Shown one piece after another: positions 1-13,549 of a stretch of DNA of 64,000 nucleotides. Location: NCBI RefSeq assembly GCF_000208745.1, contig NC_030851.1:8819604-8883603 (forward strand), written 5' to 3'. The stretch comes from Theobroma cacao (lineage: Eukaryota > Streptophyta > Magnoliopsida > Malvales > Malvaceae). Position 1 is the stretch's first letter; every line of letters begins with the position of its first letter. Made by a program: the position numbers and the translations under genes. Below the pieces are notes generated by a model. That model did no database searches and was not told the DNA's origin. It saw only the letters and a list, made by a program, of their open reading frames with translations.

Positions 1-12
1 TCCACTACCTTG

Positions 13-82
13 CCAGACGCGAATTTTTCGCGTCTGGTAGGGTGAGGGAGGTGCCTGGCAGGGTGCGTCCGCACCCTGCCAG
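13..82. repeat. Two adjacent perfect hairpins
   Basis: The first inverted repeat has 11-bp arms at 13-23 and 27-37 around a 3-nt loop. The second has 13-bp arms at 55-67 and 70-82 around a 2-nt loop. Both are perfect and GC-rich in an AT-rich setting. They lie 17 bp apart at the window edge, so they may be the end of a foldback or other mobile element whose rest is off-window. No coding potential is seen. Confidence 0.85.
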
Positions 83-234
83 TTGTACCTCACTCCCCAC
101 TTTTTCATTTCTTCTTTATTTTAATTTTTATTATTTTTATTTATTTATTGTTTATGATTTAGTGTCTACAAATATGTCCAATCTTATGAGAATACTTATA
201 TTAATCGTTAGGTAATAAAAAAAAATTGTGACCT

Positions 235-770
235 AATTTTTAGCAATAATTCTTACAAAACTTAGCTTCAGACTTACGGTTTGATGACTTGGAATGAGTT
301 GCAACAAGAGCAACATCAATATGTACAAACTTATCCAGGTCAAGGCATGTCTCCTCAAAAATAAATTCTTGAGTAAAAATATCTAGTGTTGGAAGTGGAT
401 TTTCATGTCGCAATGAAGCCTTGACAACTTCATATTTTTGAGAAAGAGCCGTAAAACCTATGTAAGAAAAACATAATCTTCACTAATATTAGCTTGAGTC
501 GGTTGATTCCAAATAAGTTGAACTTGGGTAAAGAAATCATATACGAACGAGATGGATTCATGTTTGAGTTTGTATAGAGTAATCTACGACTGATAATAGT
601 GATTAAATCCAGAAGTTTTATACTTGGATGTAAGAAAATTTCAAATCTCTTTTGTTGTCTTAAAATCAAAAAATTAAATATAAATATTAGGAAAAAATGT
701 GTTATGAAACCAAGTAATGTTATGATGATTTTTGCTATCCCAATCTCAAAGGCATTATGTAAACTTGGTA
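235..770 (-). pseudogene. Ty1/copia gag remnant (antisense)
   Basis: Reading the minus strand through a few stops gives a copia gag-like order: a block containing KTTKEI followed by NFLTSKYKT, then LYKLKHES, then FFTQVQLIWNQ, then VKASLRHENPLP, as in plant copia gag proteins (UBN2/retrotran_gag type). It ends near 240-255 in a decayed zinc knuckle, where FCKNYC, a stop and KLGH can be read. Several stops show it is dead. No LTRs were matched to it. Family assignment rests on recognised motif order, not on an alignment. Confidence 0.6.
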
Positions 771-1595
771 ACAGTCTTATTAGCAGGTTGAACAATGTTC
801 CTGATAATAATGTACCAAAATTTACGTTTAATCAGAAAACTTCTCATATCATGGAGTCACATATTGTAATTATTTCCTATCAAAGTGATTTCAATTGACT
901 AGAAACTTCATATTTCTCCATGTTATGGTAAAAATTAGTAAAGGTCAAATTCGAATTCATGAAGTCAAAAATAGCAAAAATGAAAAAAGTTAAAATGTTG
1001 GCCTGGTAGATGATGTGTTAGTTGACTGGTAAATGATTGTCAAAGTGACATGGCAAGTGGTGTGATAGAGATACTATAGTGTGCTGACATGGCAAGATGT
1101 CATGTACTTGTCTAATTGTACAGTAGATGATGTGGACAATAGAAAACAAAGACAGCAAGTGCCAACGCGTAGGGCACGTGAGATAGGGGCAACAAATTTG
1201 TCCGACGTTTGGGGGTGCACGAGAGATCTAATGAAACTTTGGTAACCGATGGTTGACAGATCGAAAGGAGATATGTGGAAGGTGGCGACGATGGCATGAT
1301 TCGGTGACCGAAAGTGACATGGACTCAACACAACTCGAAAACGGTGTAAGAGCACGAACGATAGTTTTCGACGGTTTCATGCGATGAGATTACAGTTGAT
1401 TATTCTTTCAATAATGGGTCACGATGGTGTAGTGGCTGTGATGCTAGTTGATAGTGGTTTCGAGACAAGGTTTCAAAGAAAGACAAAATAGATAAGATGG
1501 CTTTGAACATGGTACTAAGAAAAAAGAAATCTTATTTTAAATTGTGAATTGTACAATTATATATATATATTTAGAAGGGATTCTCAAGAATTTAA
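771..1595. other. Intergenic, no gene seen
   Basis: Short open frames occur near 1070-1355 but have no recognisable family or splice structure. The segment lies 5' of the antisense gag relic and may be decayed leader or LTR of that element. No terminal repeat was found to prove this. Confidence 0.5.
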
Positions 1596-2345
1596 TAAAA
1601 CGTTTGGTATGAGAAATAGTTAAGCCGTTCCCTCTTTATTCCTTTTTATTTTTATTCTTTAGTTTGGTTGGTTTTTGAGGTGGGAAATAGCCATTCTAAG
1701 TAATAACTATCCTCCAAAATCTTGGTTTAGTCATTCCCCACCTCTCCCATGTTAATGGCTATTTCATGACTATGGAAAAAAGTCAAAAATTTATTGGATA
1801 AAAATATCCCTATTTATTGAAAATAATTACAACCTACAAATAGAAAATAAAAAAATAAAAAAAAATTAAAATAAAAAAATATTAATAATTTAATAATAAA
1901 TTATTAATGTTTTAATTTTTAATGAAAATAGAAATTAAAAGATTAAAAATGAAAATACAAATAGAGACAAGATAAAAAGAAATTGAAATAAAAAATCATA
2001 TTAATAATTTAATAATAATTTATTAATATTTTAAAATTTTAATAAAAATAAAATTAAAAGATTAAAAAAGGAAAAATATTATTAAATTTTAATAATGAAT
2101 AATTTGTCTAATTTACTAAATTATAATAAATGGTAATTTTGTTATTTTATTATTTATTTCTTAATTGTTCTAAAACTATTTTTGCCAACCAACCATCAAA
2201 ATAAGTTATAATAACAATACCTACTCTATTCTATTCCATGAATTAAATAATATAATAATCATTTTATTCTATTTTTTTCTTATTCTATTCTTACAGAATA
2301 ACTACTTTATTATATTTTATTCAATTTCGTAAACCAAACGTGCCA
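1596..2345. mobile_element. MITE, possibly Tourist/PIF-Harbinger-like
   Basis: A roughly 750-bp AT-rich non-coding element. The left end TAAAACGTTTGG matches the reverse complement of the right end CCAAACGTGCCA in 9 of 12 positions. It is flanked on both sides by TAA (1593-1595 and 2346-2348), a candidate 3-bp target duplication. Subterminal ATTCC/GGAATAG-like motifs also occur in the element at 58836-59922, so both appear to be one family. The superfamily is inferred from duplication length only. Confidence 0.6.
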
Positions 2346-2628
2346 TAAGAGTGAATTAAAGTAACAATGTGGTAATCACAATATAATAATATTGTAATCA
2401 TATCAAATTTCACTAATTAAGCTTATAATTTGTACAATTACGATAATTGTGTCAACATTATTCCTTTATATATATACTATTTAATTAATTATCATTGACT
2501 TGTTCATATTTTTGAATTGGAAGTTACAAATCAAGTTATGTAATTTATACATATAAGCTTATGAATGACAATGATAAATAGTACATAATATGTGTCGAAA
2601 AGTCTAACGACCCATTTCCTAATGATCA

Positions 2629-3360
2629 GAGGCGGAGCGTCCACCTCCTCCCTCCAAATTTTTAAATTTTTTTATATATTATATATATTTAATAATTTTT
2701 TAAAATAATTTTTTATTAAATAATTAATATAAATAATAAAATGACTCTACACATGAGGTTTCATTCCTCTAAAAATTTTAAAATTTTTTATTTACTATAT
2801 ATTACTCCAACCGTTTGATAAAATTAGAGTCAACCAATATATTATTAGTTATCATATAAATTCTAACTCAATATGCTAAGCCCATCAAATTAAAAAAAAA
2901 AAGAGTATACTAACCTAAACCCACTAAGTGTTGGTATAAATTTAAACTTATCATAATATATTATATCTTAAAAGTTTAACCTAATAGTTTATCATATCAT
3001 ATTATATATCAACAATTCAATCTAATAGTTTAATATGTTAATTAGCAATTCAATAAACACATAGAAAATAAGAGAAGAGCTTTCTCAAAAAGTTATACAT
3101 TTTGTATAAAATATACAAAATAAAAAAGTAATTCATTTGAGTTTAAAAAATTATTTTCTTTTCAATTTTGCATATAAAGAATGAGAGAAACTCTTTTATA
3201 ATTTTATTTAGTTATATATATATATATATATATACACCCACACACACAACATCGTCATTATTGTTAATATGTATTTTTTTTATATATTCAATATCTTGTG
3301 AATTTTATTTAATATTTTACATAATTAAGAATTGAATTATATATAAATTTTTTTTTAACT
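2629..3360. repeat. AT-rich dispersed repeat with (TA)n microsatellite
   Basis: The block starts near GAGGCGGAGCG and continues into ATTTTTAAATTTTTT runs. A related arrangement, with CCTCCAAAAATTTTGAAAA and an ATAATTAATATAAATA motif, occurs near 28700-28790 and 30290-30400. This suggests a dispersed family. It contains (TA)n at 3213-3234 followed by a short (CA)n. No coding potential is seen. Confidence 0.45.
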
Positions 3361-5254
3361 ATCCTTTTTTACTTTACTCCCTCTTTAAAAATGTTCTAAC
3401 TCCGACTTCTGCTAAGGAACGAGGTGAGGGGTGAGCGAAGTGAGTTCTGGACTTGAATGTGCCGTGCGTTACCCACTGGGGCGGAAACCACGATGCCAAA
3501 AATATGAGCATGTGATAGAAACAGAAATGACTTTCTGATGAGATCTCAACCAACTTGCAAGTCTGAGATCGACGTTCGCCAGACAACTGGTAGCAATTCA
3601 TTCCTACTTTCCACAAAAAGTGTTAATAAAACACGTAAGCAAGCGAAAGAAGACGTCAACCATTTAAGCTTCCAAACATGTCCCAAAAGGAAAAAGAAAC
3701 AAAAAAAAAAAAAAAACCAAAAAAACCAAAGATCCAAAGAGGAATGTATGGGTCCCGTAAACAGCCAACCATAAGTCAATATAAGTTCTCATGGAGTTTA
3801 AAGTAGGTCATGAATTCTGCCTATCTCATTATCATTAAAATTTTGGTATGATACGTGCCATGCTGCACGCAGAAAAGTATTCATAATAAATAAATTAAAA
3901 AACATATTCCATCATCCTTAACAAATCTTTTATATTACTGCCGCCTAAATTAAGCAATTTAAAGCTGTTTTCAACTGTTAATACAATGTCAAGCAGATCT
4001 AAAATTATTAGTCTACACTAAAGTTTGAGTAAAAGTCCGAATACAAAGAGCCAACCACAAATTTTCCTTTACTCACAATACCAACATATTTCCCAAGCAA
4101 AGTTTTATATGTGCCTGAGCTCAAGTTTCTCAATTCCACTCCAAATATACACTACAATCAAGTGTAAAATAAAACCCCATGTTTTTCTCAAGGAAATTAT
4201 ACATAAATTTTCCTAAAAGAAATTGATGAAATGCCTTGGCAACTCCATTTGCATTTTGGCTATTTTCCATTTTATTTTTACGGTTTCTTTTTGTTGTTGG
4301 CAGAGTCGACTTGTCCAGTCCAGCCTCGCAGATTCCTTCGGCAGTGACCAGAACACCAGACCATGAAAAACCACGCACACCGTTCCCTTCCGTTACGGGA
4401 GTTCTTTCCTTGCCCAAATCAAGACAACTCTTTTCATCGGATTCTTAACCACTCAGAAGTGAACTTTAATTTATTCATTTTGTTTACTTAAAATGGCCGC
4501 ATGAGCCCAGAAAACACAAGCAACCAATCTCTGCACCAACTGTAGTTCCGCTAAGTTGTTAAGCGCAATGCTAATGACATTCCTTTTCTTTTACATTTTA
4601 GTGAAAATTTCATTAACTTTTTGGAACAAAAACTAAGATCTAACGGTGAGTAATTAAACTATAAATTCTCTCAACTAACAAGCACATAATTATGCAACAT
4701 GACAAAGCAGTGAGCACCAACCACCCAACTCAAAACTGTTGGAATCCGACATAACTCGAATGTTAGAAGCGCGTTTGGATATCCAAAGTTAATCTACAAC
4801 AATGGATCCAACGTCCTTGTTAGCCAAATAGATCCAACTAGGATTAGAATTTTTTTTTCTTTGGTGGGCAGCGGGGGTGAAATTAGGATTAGACATCGGA
4901 GTCAAAGGAGTAGACACAATTTTTTGACAATTTAGCAGACAATACAGAATTCCATTCTTTTGAGAGAGGTTTGTGTAAGTAAATTCCAAAAAAAAAAAAA
5001 AAGTCTCCATATCGGTAACAAAGCCAATAATCCACCACTACAGACCATAGAAAAAAAATGTACTGCAAACCACAATTCACCATCCATCAAAATGCAATAC
5101 AAATCTCATTATCTCACAGCTGTACAGCTATTCAAAAAAGAATTATTTAAGTCAAGAAAATGGGAAATCGAAACAAAAATAACATCATATAATTTTTTTT
5201 TCCAAAAGAAAGAGAAAAGAACAATGGCTGACGGAAACTCACTACCCAGCTAAT
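3361..5254. other. Intergenic, no supported gene
   Basis: Short open frames of 60-100 codons occur on both strands (for example 3374-3616 minus and 4236-4448 plus), but none shows a recognised domain or convincing splice structure. Poly-A/poly-T runs lie near 3700 and 4990. The last 100 bases probably hold the 3' UTR of the minus-strand proline-rich gene. Confidence 0.5.
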
Positions 5255-5749
5255 CTAGGAATGCACAGGGCCTGGAGCCACCAGCACCGGACTCGGCTGA
5301 TTGTAGGGTGGCACCGCCAACACTGCACTTGAAACAGGCGGTGGAGGAGTAGAAGGAGGAAATTGTGGTGGAGGATTTGGGTTAGTATTAGGAGGCGGGG
5401 GTGTAGTAGTAGTAGGGGTGCCAATTGGTGGGCTGGGTGGCGGATTAGGAGTAGGAACTGAGCTTGGTGGTGGGTTAGGGCTAGGGTTGAATGTAGGTGA
5501 CGGGGGCTGGTTAGACCCAGTGGTAGGAGGAGGGGGGTTGGAAGAGGAAGAGACTGGTCCTGGTGGTGTATTAGGGCTGGATATAGGGTCAGGGAAGACA
5601 TTAGTGGGAGAAGGGCAAGAGTCACCGGAGCATTTGTGCGACTTTTGGAGGCCGTGACGAAACAGTCCGAATCCCAAGACAAGACCCAAAACCACCAACA
5701 CTGTCACTACGAAGATGAAGATCTTTGTTGCTTTCCCCACATAACACAT
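5255..5749 (-). CDS. Membrane-anchored proline-rich protein
   Basis: A single-exon frame of 164 codons from the ATG at 5749 to TAG at 5255-5257. An upstream in-frame ATG would add 16 residues. The downstream start is preferred because it directly precedes the hydrophobic segment. A short basic N-terminus (MCYVGKATK) is followed by a transmembrane helix at about residues 9-30 ([19 protein letters not shown]), then a Cys pair (CSGDSC), then about 120 residues dominated by Pro, Ser, Thr and Asn ([20 protein letters not shown]). This resembles extensin-like or arabinogalactan-like wall-associated proteins, but no kinase domain or GPI signal is present. It could act at the plasma membrane-wall interface. 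That role is inference from composition. Confidence 0.7.
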   Translation of the reverse strand: MCYVGKATKIFIFVVTVLVVLGLVLGFGLFRHGLQKSHKCSGDSCPSPTNVFPDPISSPNTPPGPVSSSSNPPPPTTGSNQPPSPTFNPSPNPPPSSVPTPNPPPSPPIGTPTTTTPPPPNTNPNPPPQFPPSTPPPPVSSAVLAVPPYNQPSPVLVAPGPVHS

Positions 5750-7070
5750 CTTTATTTTTCTTTTAAAGGCCCTTTGTACTGAAAGAAAAACAAACAAGAC
5801 TGACCTTCAAAAACCTGCAAATCTGAAACGGGGTCTGTCTCTGTTTTTGTTTTGTTTTGGCTTAGTGAAGATAGGATTTTGGTTTGGTTCTTTTTCGTCT
5901 TTTTTTCATGGTGAGTTTATTAAAAAGGGAGGTGCATTTGGGGAGAGAGAGAGAGGGGGGTGTGGGATTTCTGTTTTGGAGGAACTTGGGGAATTTAAGG
6001 GGAAAGGGTTAGTGAGTGCACGTGAAGGCCGATTAAACAGAGAAAAATGGGCTTGTAATGGTTCAAAATGCTGCTCACTCTTTAGCTGTTTCCTCAACCA
6101 ACTCTAGCTGTAGTTTTGCTTCAGAGTTGAGAGTCTGAATCCTGGTTTAGAATATCGAATGTGCCCCTGATATTGGATGGCATTACGGAGTTAATCCGAT
6201 AAAATGAAGGATTACAGTGAACCGTTGAAGGAGTATATATTCGGAGTCGAGCCTGACAGGCATGTCTGCCATGTCACTCATCTGGATGCAGCAGGTTGCA
6301 GAGGGATTGTAGTCATGGGGCCACCCTTTCACAAACTTCCCCTTATTTACATAAATGGCTCCTCTCCTCCTTTTCGCATTTACTTGTTCTACCCATGTAC
6401 CAGTACATTATTATTGTTATTATCTATAATTCCATAAATTTATCTTAAAGAGTATTTATTTTTGTACCATCAACTTGGCAAATCCCATGGTTGTCATGTG
6501 TTTTTTATGGTGTAAAATGGTATTTGTCAATGTCAAATTGTTTATATGAATGGTCATTGGCATAAATTTTGATTGCATAATAGCACTTTATTGCAAATTT
6601 CTTTTTCTTTTCCCTTTTTTTTTTTCAAAATATGGATGTCAAAAATGATAATGAAAGTGTAATTTGAATAAGTTAGTTATTTCATGATGTGTTTTTTGTT
6701 TTGCTGGCCAAAAGTTCTTCATGATGTTTGGCCATCAGCATCATTGAGAAAAATAAAAAGCAAAAACATAAGGAAGGGGTAGATATTATAAATAAAAGCT
6801 GTACTTAAATGTGGGACTAGAAATGATAGCAAAATGTTGAGAATATAATTTTAAAATTTATTGAAGAATTGTCAATGGCTGATTTGTACTCAAACCGGCT
6901 GGTTGGGCTTTTGCATTTTAGCTTGGTTCATTCAAGTTGGGCCTGCTCTAACTGGACACTTTAGTTGGGACTTATTCAACTTCAAGGCCTGATAAAACGT
7001 CGGTTTGCGTTTTACAAGGACGCATGTTCTTCTCTTCCCAAGTAGAGGAGCCCGTTAAAGCTCCAAAAAC
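5750..7070. other. Upstream region of the proline-rich gene; intergenic
   Basis: The first few hundred bases should include the 5' leader and promoter of the minus-strand proline-rich gene. A GA-rich stretch lies at 5941-5960. An open frame at 6204-6437 begins MKDYSEPLKEYIFGVEPD but matches no family I recognise. The rest is AT-rich with no structure I can support. Confidence 0.45.
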
Positions 7071-7542
7071 ATGGCGACTTTTCACAGATCAATCAGGAAG
7101 CCTACAACAAACCTGATTTTTCTTGCGCAAAAGACTGCCAGAAGCTGATGCGATTCTATTCCAAACAGTAGCAGAAGTGATCGTCAATATGATAAGCATT
7201 ATATATTCAACACAAGGTGGATGGGGAGATAAGGTTAGGCTTCAGCTTCACAGCGGCATTTTCCACCAGGAGATGCCATCGATAGATAGAGTCGAGAGCC
7301 TACAAGGAGTAAGGAACGTTAGAAGAATAGAAGCACTCCGTCAAACAGGTTCATCCAACTCTGCTAACATATCAAAAAATCCCAAAGCTGTGGCATCAAA
7401 GTTTTCAACAACTGAAATGCCAGAGGTGAGTGGAAACTATATATTTCTTGGAATATATCTATATTGCTGTCAGATACCACAAGCTGTGGCCAAGGACGCC
7501 CAGTTATATAAGTTGACTATAGCTAGCCTCGCACGTGCTTAA
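7071..7542 (+). other. Unrecognised possible exon(s)
   Basis: An ATG at 7071 opens a 25-residue frame with a basic, targeting-peptide-like start (MATFHRSIRKPTTN) and then stops. An overlapping frame is open from 7123 to 7542 and contains GGWGDKVRLQLHSGIFHQEM. A good donor (CCAGAG then GTGAGT) lies near 7422-7430. Joining the two frames would need a frameshift. It lies about 500 bp before the beta-amylase start and does not resemble that family. It may be an exon of a decayed gene or chance. Function unknown. Confidence 0.25.
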
Positions 7543-8140
7543 AACAATGTTGTAATTTAAAGGGTTTTTCTTGTGATTTACAAAACCATGGTTATCAAGG
7601 CCATTTAATCCATGGTGATTGAAATGACTGTAATGTCCATGATATCTGATATGTTTCTAATCCCAACTTTTTCAAAAGTTCGTCGATGCTGGCATTTAGC
7701 TTATTGCAAGCTGTCTCACAAGTGGCAATGCATCCAATTTCATGAGCAAGATAAACATTTGGTTTTATTTTAGAAAAAGACACAAAGCCCCTGAGAAATC
7801 AGATTAAGATATGCACTCTTTTTCACGCAAAGATAAGGCCCGAACCCAGATTGTATCGTTCTTGATTCTTTATTTGTTCTATGAAAGAGGGGCGTGATCA
7901 GTGCAATCTCCAACTTAGAAAGAAAACGAAGAAATCAGAGCAATCAGATCATTTCTCTTGTTCATAAAAACATGCAGGCTCCAACTGCTCCCACATACAA
8001 TGAAAAGATGTTAGCAAACTATGCGCCGGTCTATGTAATGCTCCCAGTAAGTTTCAAAATGTCTTTCTGCCTTTGCATGTCAAGCAGAGATTATCATCTG
8101 CTAATGACTCTGTTACCATCTTTTCTTTCCATTGTATTAG

Positions 8141-8624
<484 letters not shown>

Positions 8625-9251
8625 TGAAGATCATTATTTTTCTCTGGAAGAGACAAGTTAAAACAAATCTCTTCCTAGCTACATGTGAATGACACTGTTT
8701 TTGACATTCATTTCTTCGTCCTACATCCTAGTCTGGCTTTCTTTATATTAGTTCTTGTACTGTTTTTCATAGACAGAGGAACTCTGCCTATTGCTTTGCA
8801 CTTTTTGGCTAGTGAAATTCTTTATTCATGCCATAAAGCAGAGGAAGGAATGTTGCATTTTTGTTGCACCTCTGGCCTTAGTGGTAGCATGTTTTGCTGG
8901 CTTGTGAAGCTGTGATATGTCTCAGCTTTTAAAACAAATAGGATTTCAGGCAGCCGATATTTTATCCCCAAACCAGATGAACCGAGAATATTTTCACCAA
9001 GATGATTCCATGATTTCAAGAAGTGCTAATATTCTCACTTAAAGACCTACAAATCCTAAATAATATCACTCTATGAATGCAGAATCCAATTTCAAGAGGT
9101 TCTAACTACTAAATTCTGGTTCTGATCTATCAATTTCAACTGTTAAGTTTACTTATCTTTTATTTTAAGCAATATTCATCTCTAATCTTTTTGGGGGAAA
9201 ATGTTTTCCTATACTTCATTGATGCTTCAGACAGATTGTTGATTTTTGTAG

Positions 9252-9449
<198 letters not shown>

Positions 9450-9484
9450 TGATTTCAACAACCTTAAGATCTTATAAGCCATAA

Positions 9485-9835
<351 letters not shown>

Positions 9836-9881
9836 TAACGATGGATATATCTGTCAGTCTATTCATTTTTTTTTTTTTTAA

Positions 9882-10521
<640 letters not shown>

Positions 10522-10533
10522 AATCTCCACCTT
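10522..10533 (-). promoter_or_regulatory. Polypurine tract of the copia element
   Basis: Read on the minus strand this is AAGGTGGAGATT, directly abutting the TG start of the 3' LTR. That is the position and composition expected for the plus-strand primer of copia elements. Confidence 0.8.
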
Positions 10534-10602
10534 AGGCTTGAATTCACCAAGCTCCACCTTACGAACCAATCTCTGTCAACATCACTAATACCCCAAAGGG
10601 CA

Positions 10603-11100
10603 TCAAGCACTATGAACACTGATCAAGTCCAAGCAATGCTTGAACTTTATCCCAGAAACTGACTTAGTTAGCATATCTGCCGGATTTTCATTTGTAGCTA
10701 TTTTCTTTACTATAATGTCACCCTTAGAAATAATCTCTCGAACGAAGTTACACTTGACTTGGATGTGTTTGGTTCTCTCATGAAACATCTGATTTTTAGT
10801 CAAATGTATAGCACTTTGACTATCACAAAACACAACTATTTGTGCTTGTTCAAAACCAAGATCACTAACCAAGCCTTTAAGCCACAAAGCCTCGTTCACT
10901 GCCTTGGTCACAGCCATATATTCAGCTTCAATTGTAAACAAAGCAACGGTTGATTGAAGAACTGCTTTCCAACTGATTGCAGATCCTGAGAGAGTGAACA
11001 CATACCCCGTTTGAGATCTTCTACTATCTAGATCGCCAGCAAAATCTAATTTGTAGAAGCCAATCACATTACGACTAATGTTTGCACCTCCTTCACACAC
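10603..11100 (-). pseudogene. Copia RNase H domain
   Basis: Open for 165 codons. It carries the typical copia C-terminal pattern: FAGDLDSRRSQTGYVF, then AISWKAVLQSTVALFTIEAEYMA, with motif TIEAEYMA, then WLKGLVSDLGF, DSQSAIHL, KHIQVKCNFVRE and NPADMLTK. RNase H degrades the RNA of the RNA-DNA hybrid in reverse transcription. The frame lacks a natural start because it belongs at the end of a pol polyprotein. The reverse transcriptase that should precede it is absent. Domain sequence itself is well preserved. Confidence 0.85.
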
Positions 11101-11154
11101 TAAGCTAACTTCAATAGTAACTTTAGGTGTTTTTACAAGCTCTCATGTTTGATC

Positions 11155-12665
11155 CTAATGTAGAGACTCAATCTTCTTAGAAGACTCGGCATATGTAATT
11201 TCCTCATGATAAAAGTAAGGCTCATCAATCTTTACTTCCACAAATAAAACATAAGAATCAGAATCACCATCAATACAAGTAATGCTTCGTTGAGATACCA
11301 ATTCTTGTACCTCTTGCAATTCTTTTTGGATTTCACTATCATCCCACACTGTCACAAAAGCATTGATTTCAAGCTCCACCTGCTTGCCAACTTCTTGGTC
11401 TGATGTGTTTGCAATTCTAGACTTTATCCCACAAAGTAATGCAGACTTGTCAAAGGTAACATCCCGACTCACCATAAACTTGGGGAACTTACAATCAGTA
11501 TACCACAACCGAAAACCTTTCACCCCATATGCATAGCCTAGGAATATGCACTCTGTCGCCCTCAACTCAAGTTTACCATCACTCACATGAACATGAACAG
11601 GACAACCAAATACTCTCAATATAAAATAATCAGCAGGCTTACCAGACCAAACTTCCTTGGGAGTCTTAAATTCAATTACCGTTGATGGAGACCGATTTAC
11701 CAAGTAGCAAGCCATGTTGATAATTTCTGTCCAAAATACTTTGGTTAGGCCAACATTTGAGAACACGTATTTTGCTCTCTCTAAAAGTGTTTTCTTCATC
11801 CATTCTACAATTCTGTTTTGATATGGTGTTTTGTCGACAGTGCGATGTCTAACGATTTTCTCATTCTTGTAGAATAGACCAAACTCACCTTTGCAAAATT
11901 CCAAACCTTTGTTTGTTCGAAAGCTCTCGATCATTTTCTTAGTCTGCTTCTCGATCAATACCTTCCAATGCAAAAAGGTGGTTAACACTTCACTCATAGC
12001 CTTTAGAAGATACGTCCACACATTTCTTGAAAAATCATCAATAAAGATCCACCTTTTGATGCCACCGGAGAAGGATCCCACAAATCTAAATAGATGTAGT
12101 TTATTGTACTCCTGGTTCGATGAGTTTTAGTGCTAAATTTCACTCTATGTTGCTCACAAAAATCTAGCTTTTCACTCTTTTGACCACATAGTAAACTACG
12201 CTTACTTAGTTTTCTAATCTCTCTCTCGCTCATATGACCCAATCTCATATGCCATAAATGTGTTACATCATCTTCAGGATTATTAGATGAGACCACAAAA
12301 ATAGTTTCAATTACCGTGTTTCCCACTAGATAATAAAGGTCACATGATAACTTGCCCTTTATGATAGTTAAGGCTCCTTTAGATACATTCATGACACCAT
12401 CTTGGCCATTATATTTGTAGCCCTTCTTATCTAACAAACTCAAGGATATTAAATTCTTTTTCATGTCAGGGACATGCTTTACCTCAAGTGTTCTTACCAT
12501 ACCATCAAACATCCTGATTCGAATTGTGCCAATCCCAACAACTGAGAGAGAAAAAGCATCTCCTAATTGTACAGTGCCCATATCAACAGATTGATAAGTT
12601 GTAAACCAATCACACCTAGGATACATATGAAAGCAACAAGCCGAATCCAAGATCCATGTATCCAT
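11155..12665 (-). pseudogene. Copia protease, pre-integrase and integrase region
   Basis: Two overlapping frames (12665-12003 and 12081-11155) joined by a frameshift. The protease begins WILDSACCFHM, where the usual D-S/T-G reads DSA, so the active site looks altered. It is followed by a GAG-pre-integrase block (LWHMRLGHMS) and the integrase core (IFIDDFSR, NRIVEWMKKTLLERA, VNRSPS, FGCPVHVHV). The second catalytic acid, normally Asp in an RTDNG-like motif, reads RTNKG here, so it appears substituted. After the core the frame stops shortly before the RNase H region. Together these changes imply no active integrase. Confidence 0.85.
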
Positions 12666-12789
12666 TAGGTTACAATTAGTAATTGCAAGAACATTATCAG
12701 TTTCCTCAAAAGTATCGAAGTCATCTCCAACACGTTTGCAGTATTCTCAGACTTATTGAACTTTTCATCATCCTTAAATTTGGTACAGT

Positions 12790-13503
12790 CTTGACGAAAA
12801 TGTCCTTTTTGACCACAATTCTAGCAAGTTTTCCCTTTTGCTCTAGATTTACCTTTTCTGTCTATACCCTTATCTCTATCTTTTCCTCTATTCACAACCA
12901 AACCTTCTGCTTGATTTTCATTCTGGATACCACCAACTTTCTTCTTTAATTCCTTGGAATTTAAAGATGCTCTTACATCCTCGAAAGTGAGAGTGTCTCG
13001 GCCATATAATATAGTATCCACAAAGTTTTCATACGATGAAGGCAAAGAACATAAAAAAATTAGGGCTAAGTCTTCATCCTCAATTTTAACATCGATATTC
13101 TTTAAATCAAGAATAACTCTATTAAATTCGTCAATGTGGGTATTAACGAACGTACCTTCACTCATCTTGAGAGTATACAATCGTTGCTTCATATAAAGCC
13201 GATTCGTCAGGGATTGGTCATATAAATACTTTCGAGTTTAAACTACACTGCAGCAGCAGATTCTTCATCCGTGACTTTTCTTAGCACCTCATCAGACAAA
13301 GTTAGGAGAATAGCACTATGTGCTTTCTCCATAAGGTCATCTTTATCACCATCAGATAAATTCGAAGGAAGATAATATTTTCCCTTCAGTGCCTTCAATA
13401 GTCCTTGTTGCATTAGCAATGCGCGCATCTTAACACGCCATAGGCTGAAATCGTTTCTTCCATTAAACTTTTCAATATCATACTTGGTCGACGAAATTCT
13501 CAT
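12790..13503 (-). pseudogene. Copia gag with zinc knuckle
   Basis: Starts at ATG 13503 (MRISSTKYDIEKFNGRNDF) and carries the gag block FSLWRVKMRALLMQQGLL. A stop and frame change occur near 13235, after which it continues MKQRLYTLKMSEGT, EFNRVILDLKNID and LPSSYENFVDTIL. Near 12785-12830 a CX2CX4HX4C knuckle (NCGQKGHFRQDC) is intact apart from a TAG between its first two cysteines. Gag forms the virus-like particle in the cytoplasm. The stops make this copy non-functional. Confidence 0.85.
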
Positions 13504-13534
13504 AACGAGATTCAGATTGACCCAAGTCCTTGAA

Positions 13535-13546
13535 GCTCTGATACTA
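13535..13546 (-). promoter_or_regulatory. Primer-binding site of the copia element
   Basis: On the minus strand, just inside the 5' LTR, the sequence is TAGTATCAGAGC. This is one change from the common plant copia site TGGTATCAGAGC, complementary to the 3' end of initiator methionine tRNA. Confidence 0.85.
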
Positions 13547-13549
13547 GTT

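Noticed and set aside
430..795. 121-codon minus-strand frame
   Set aside because: The hydrophobic peptide is a wrong-frame reading. The adjacent frame carries the copia gag motifs.
5418..5657. Glycine-rich plus-strand frame
   Set aside because: It is the antisense of the Pro codons in the proline-rich gene.
5242..5682. 146-codon minus-strand frame overlapping the proline-rich gene
   Set aside because: A shifted reading of the C-rich repeats (Leu/His-rich). The other frame has the start, membrane helix and coherent proline-rich tail.
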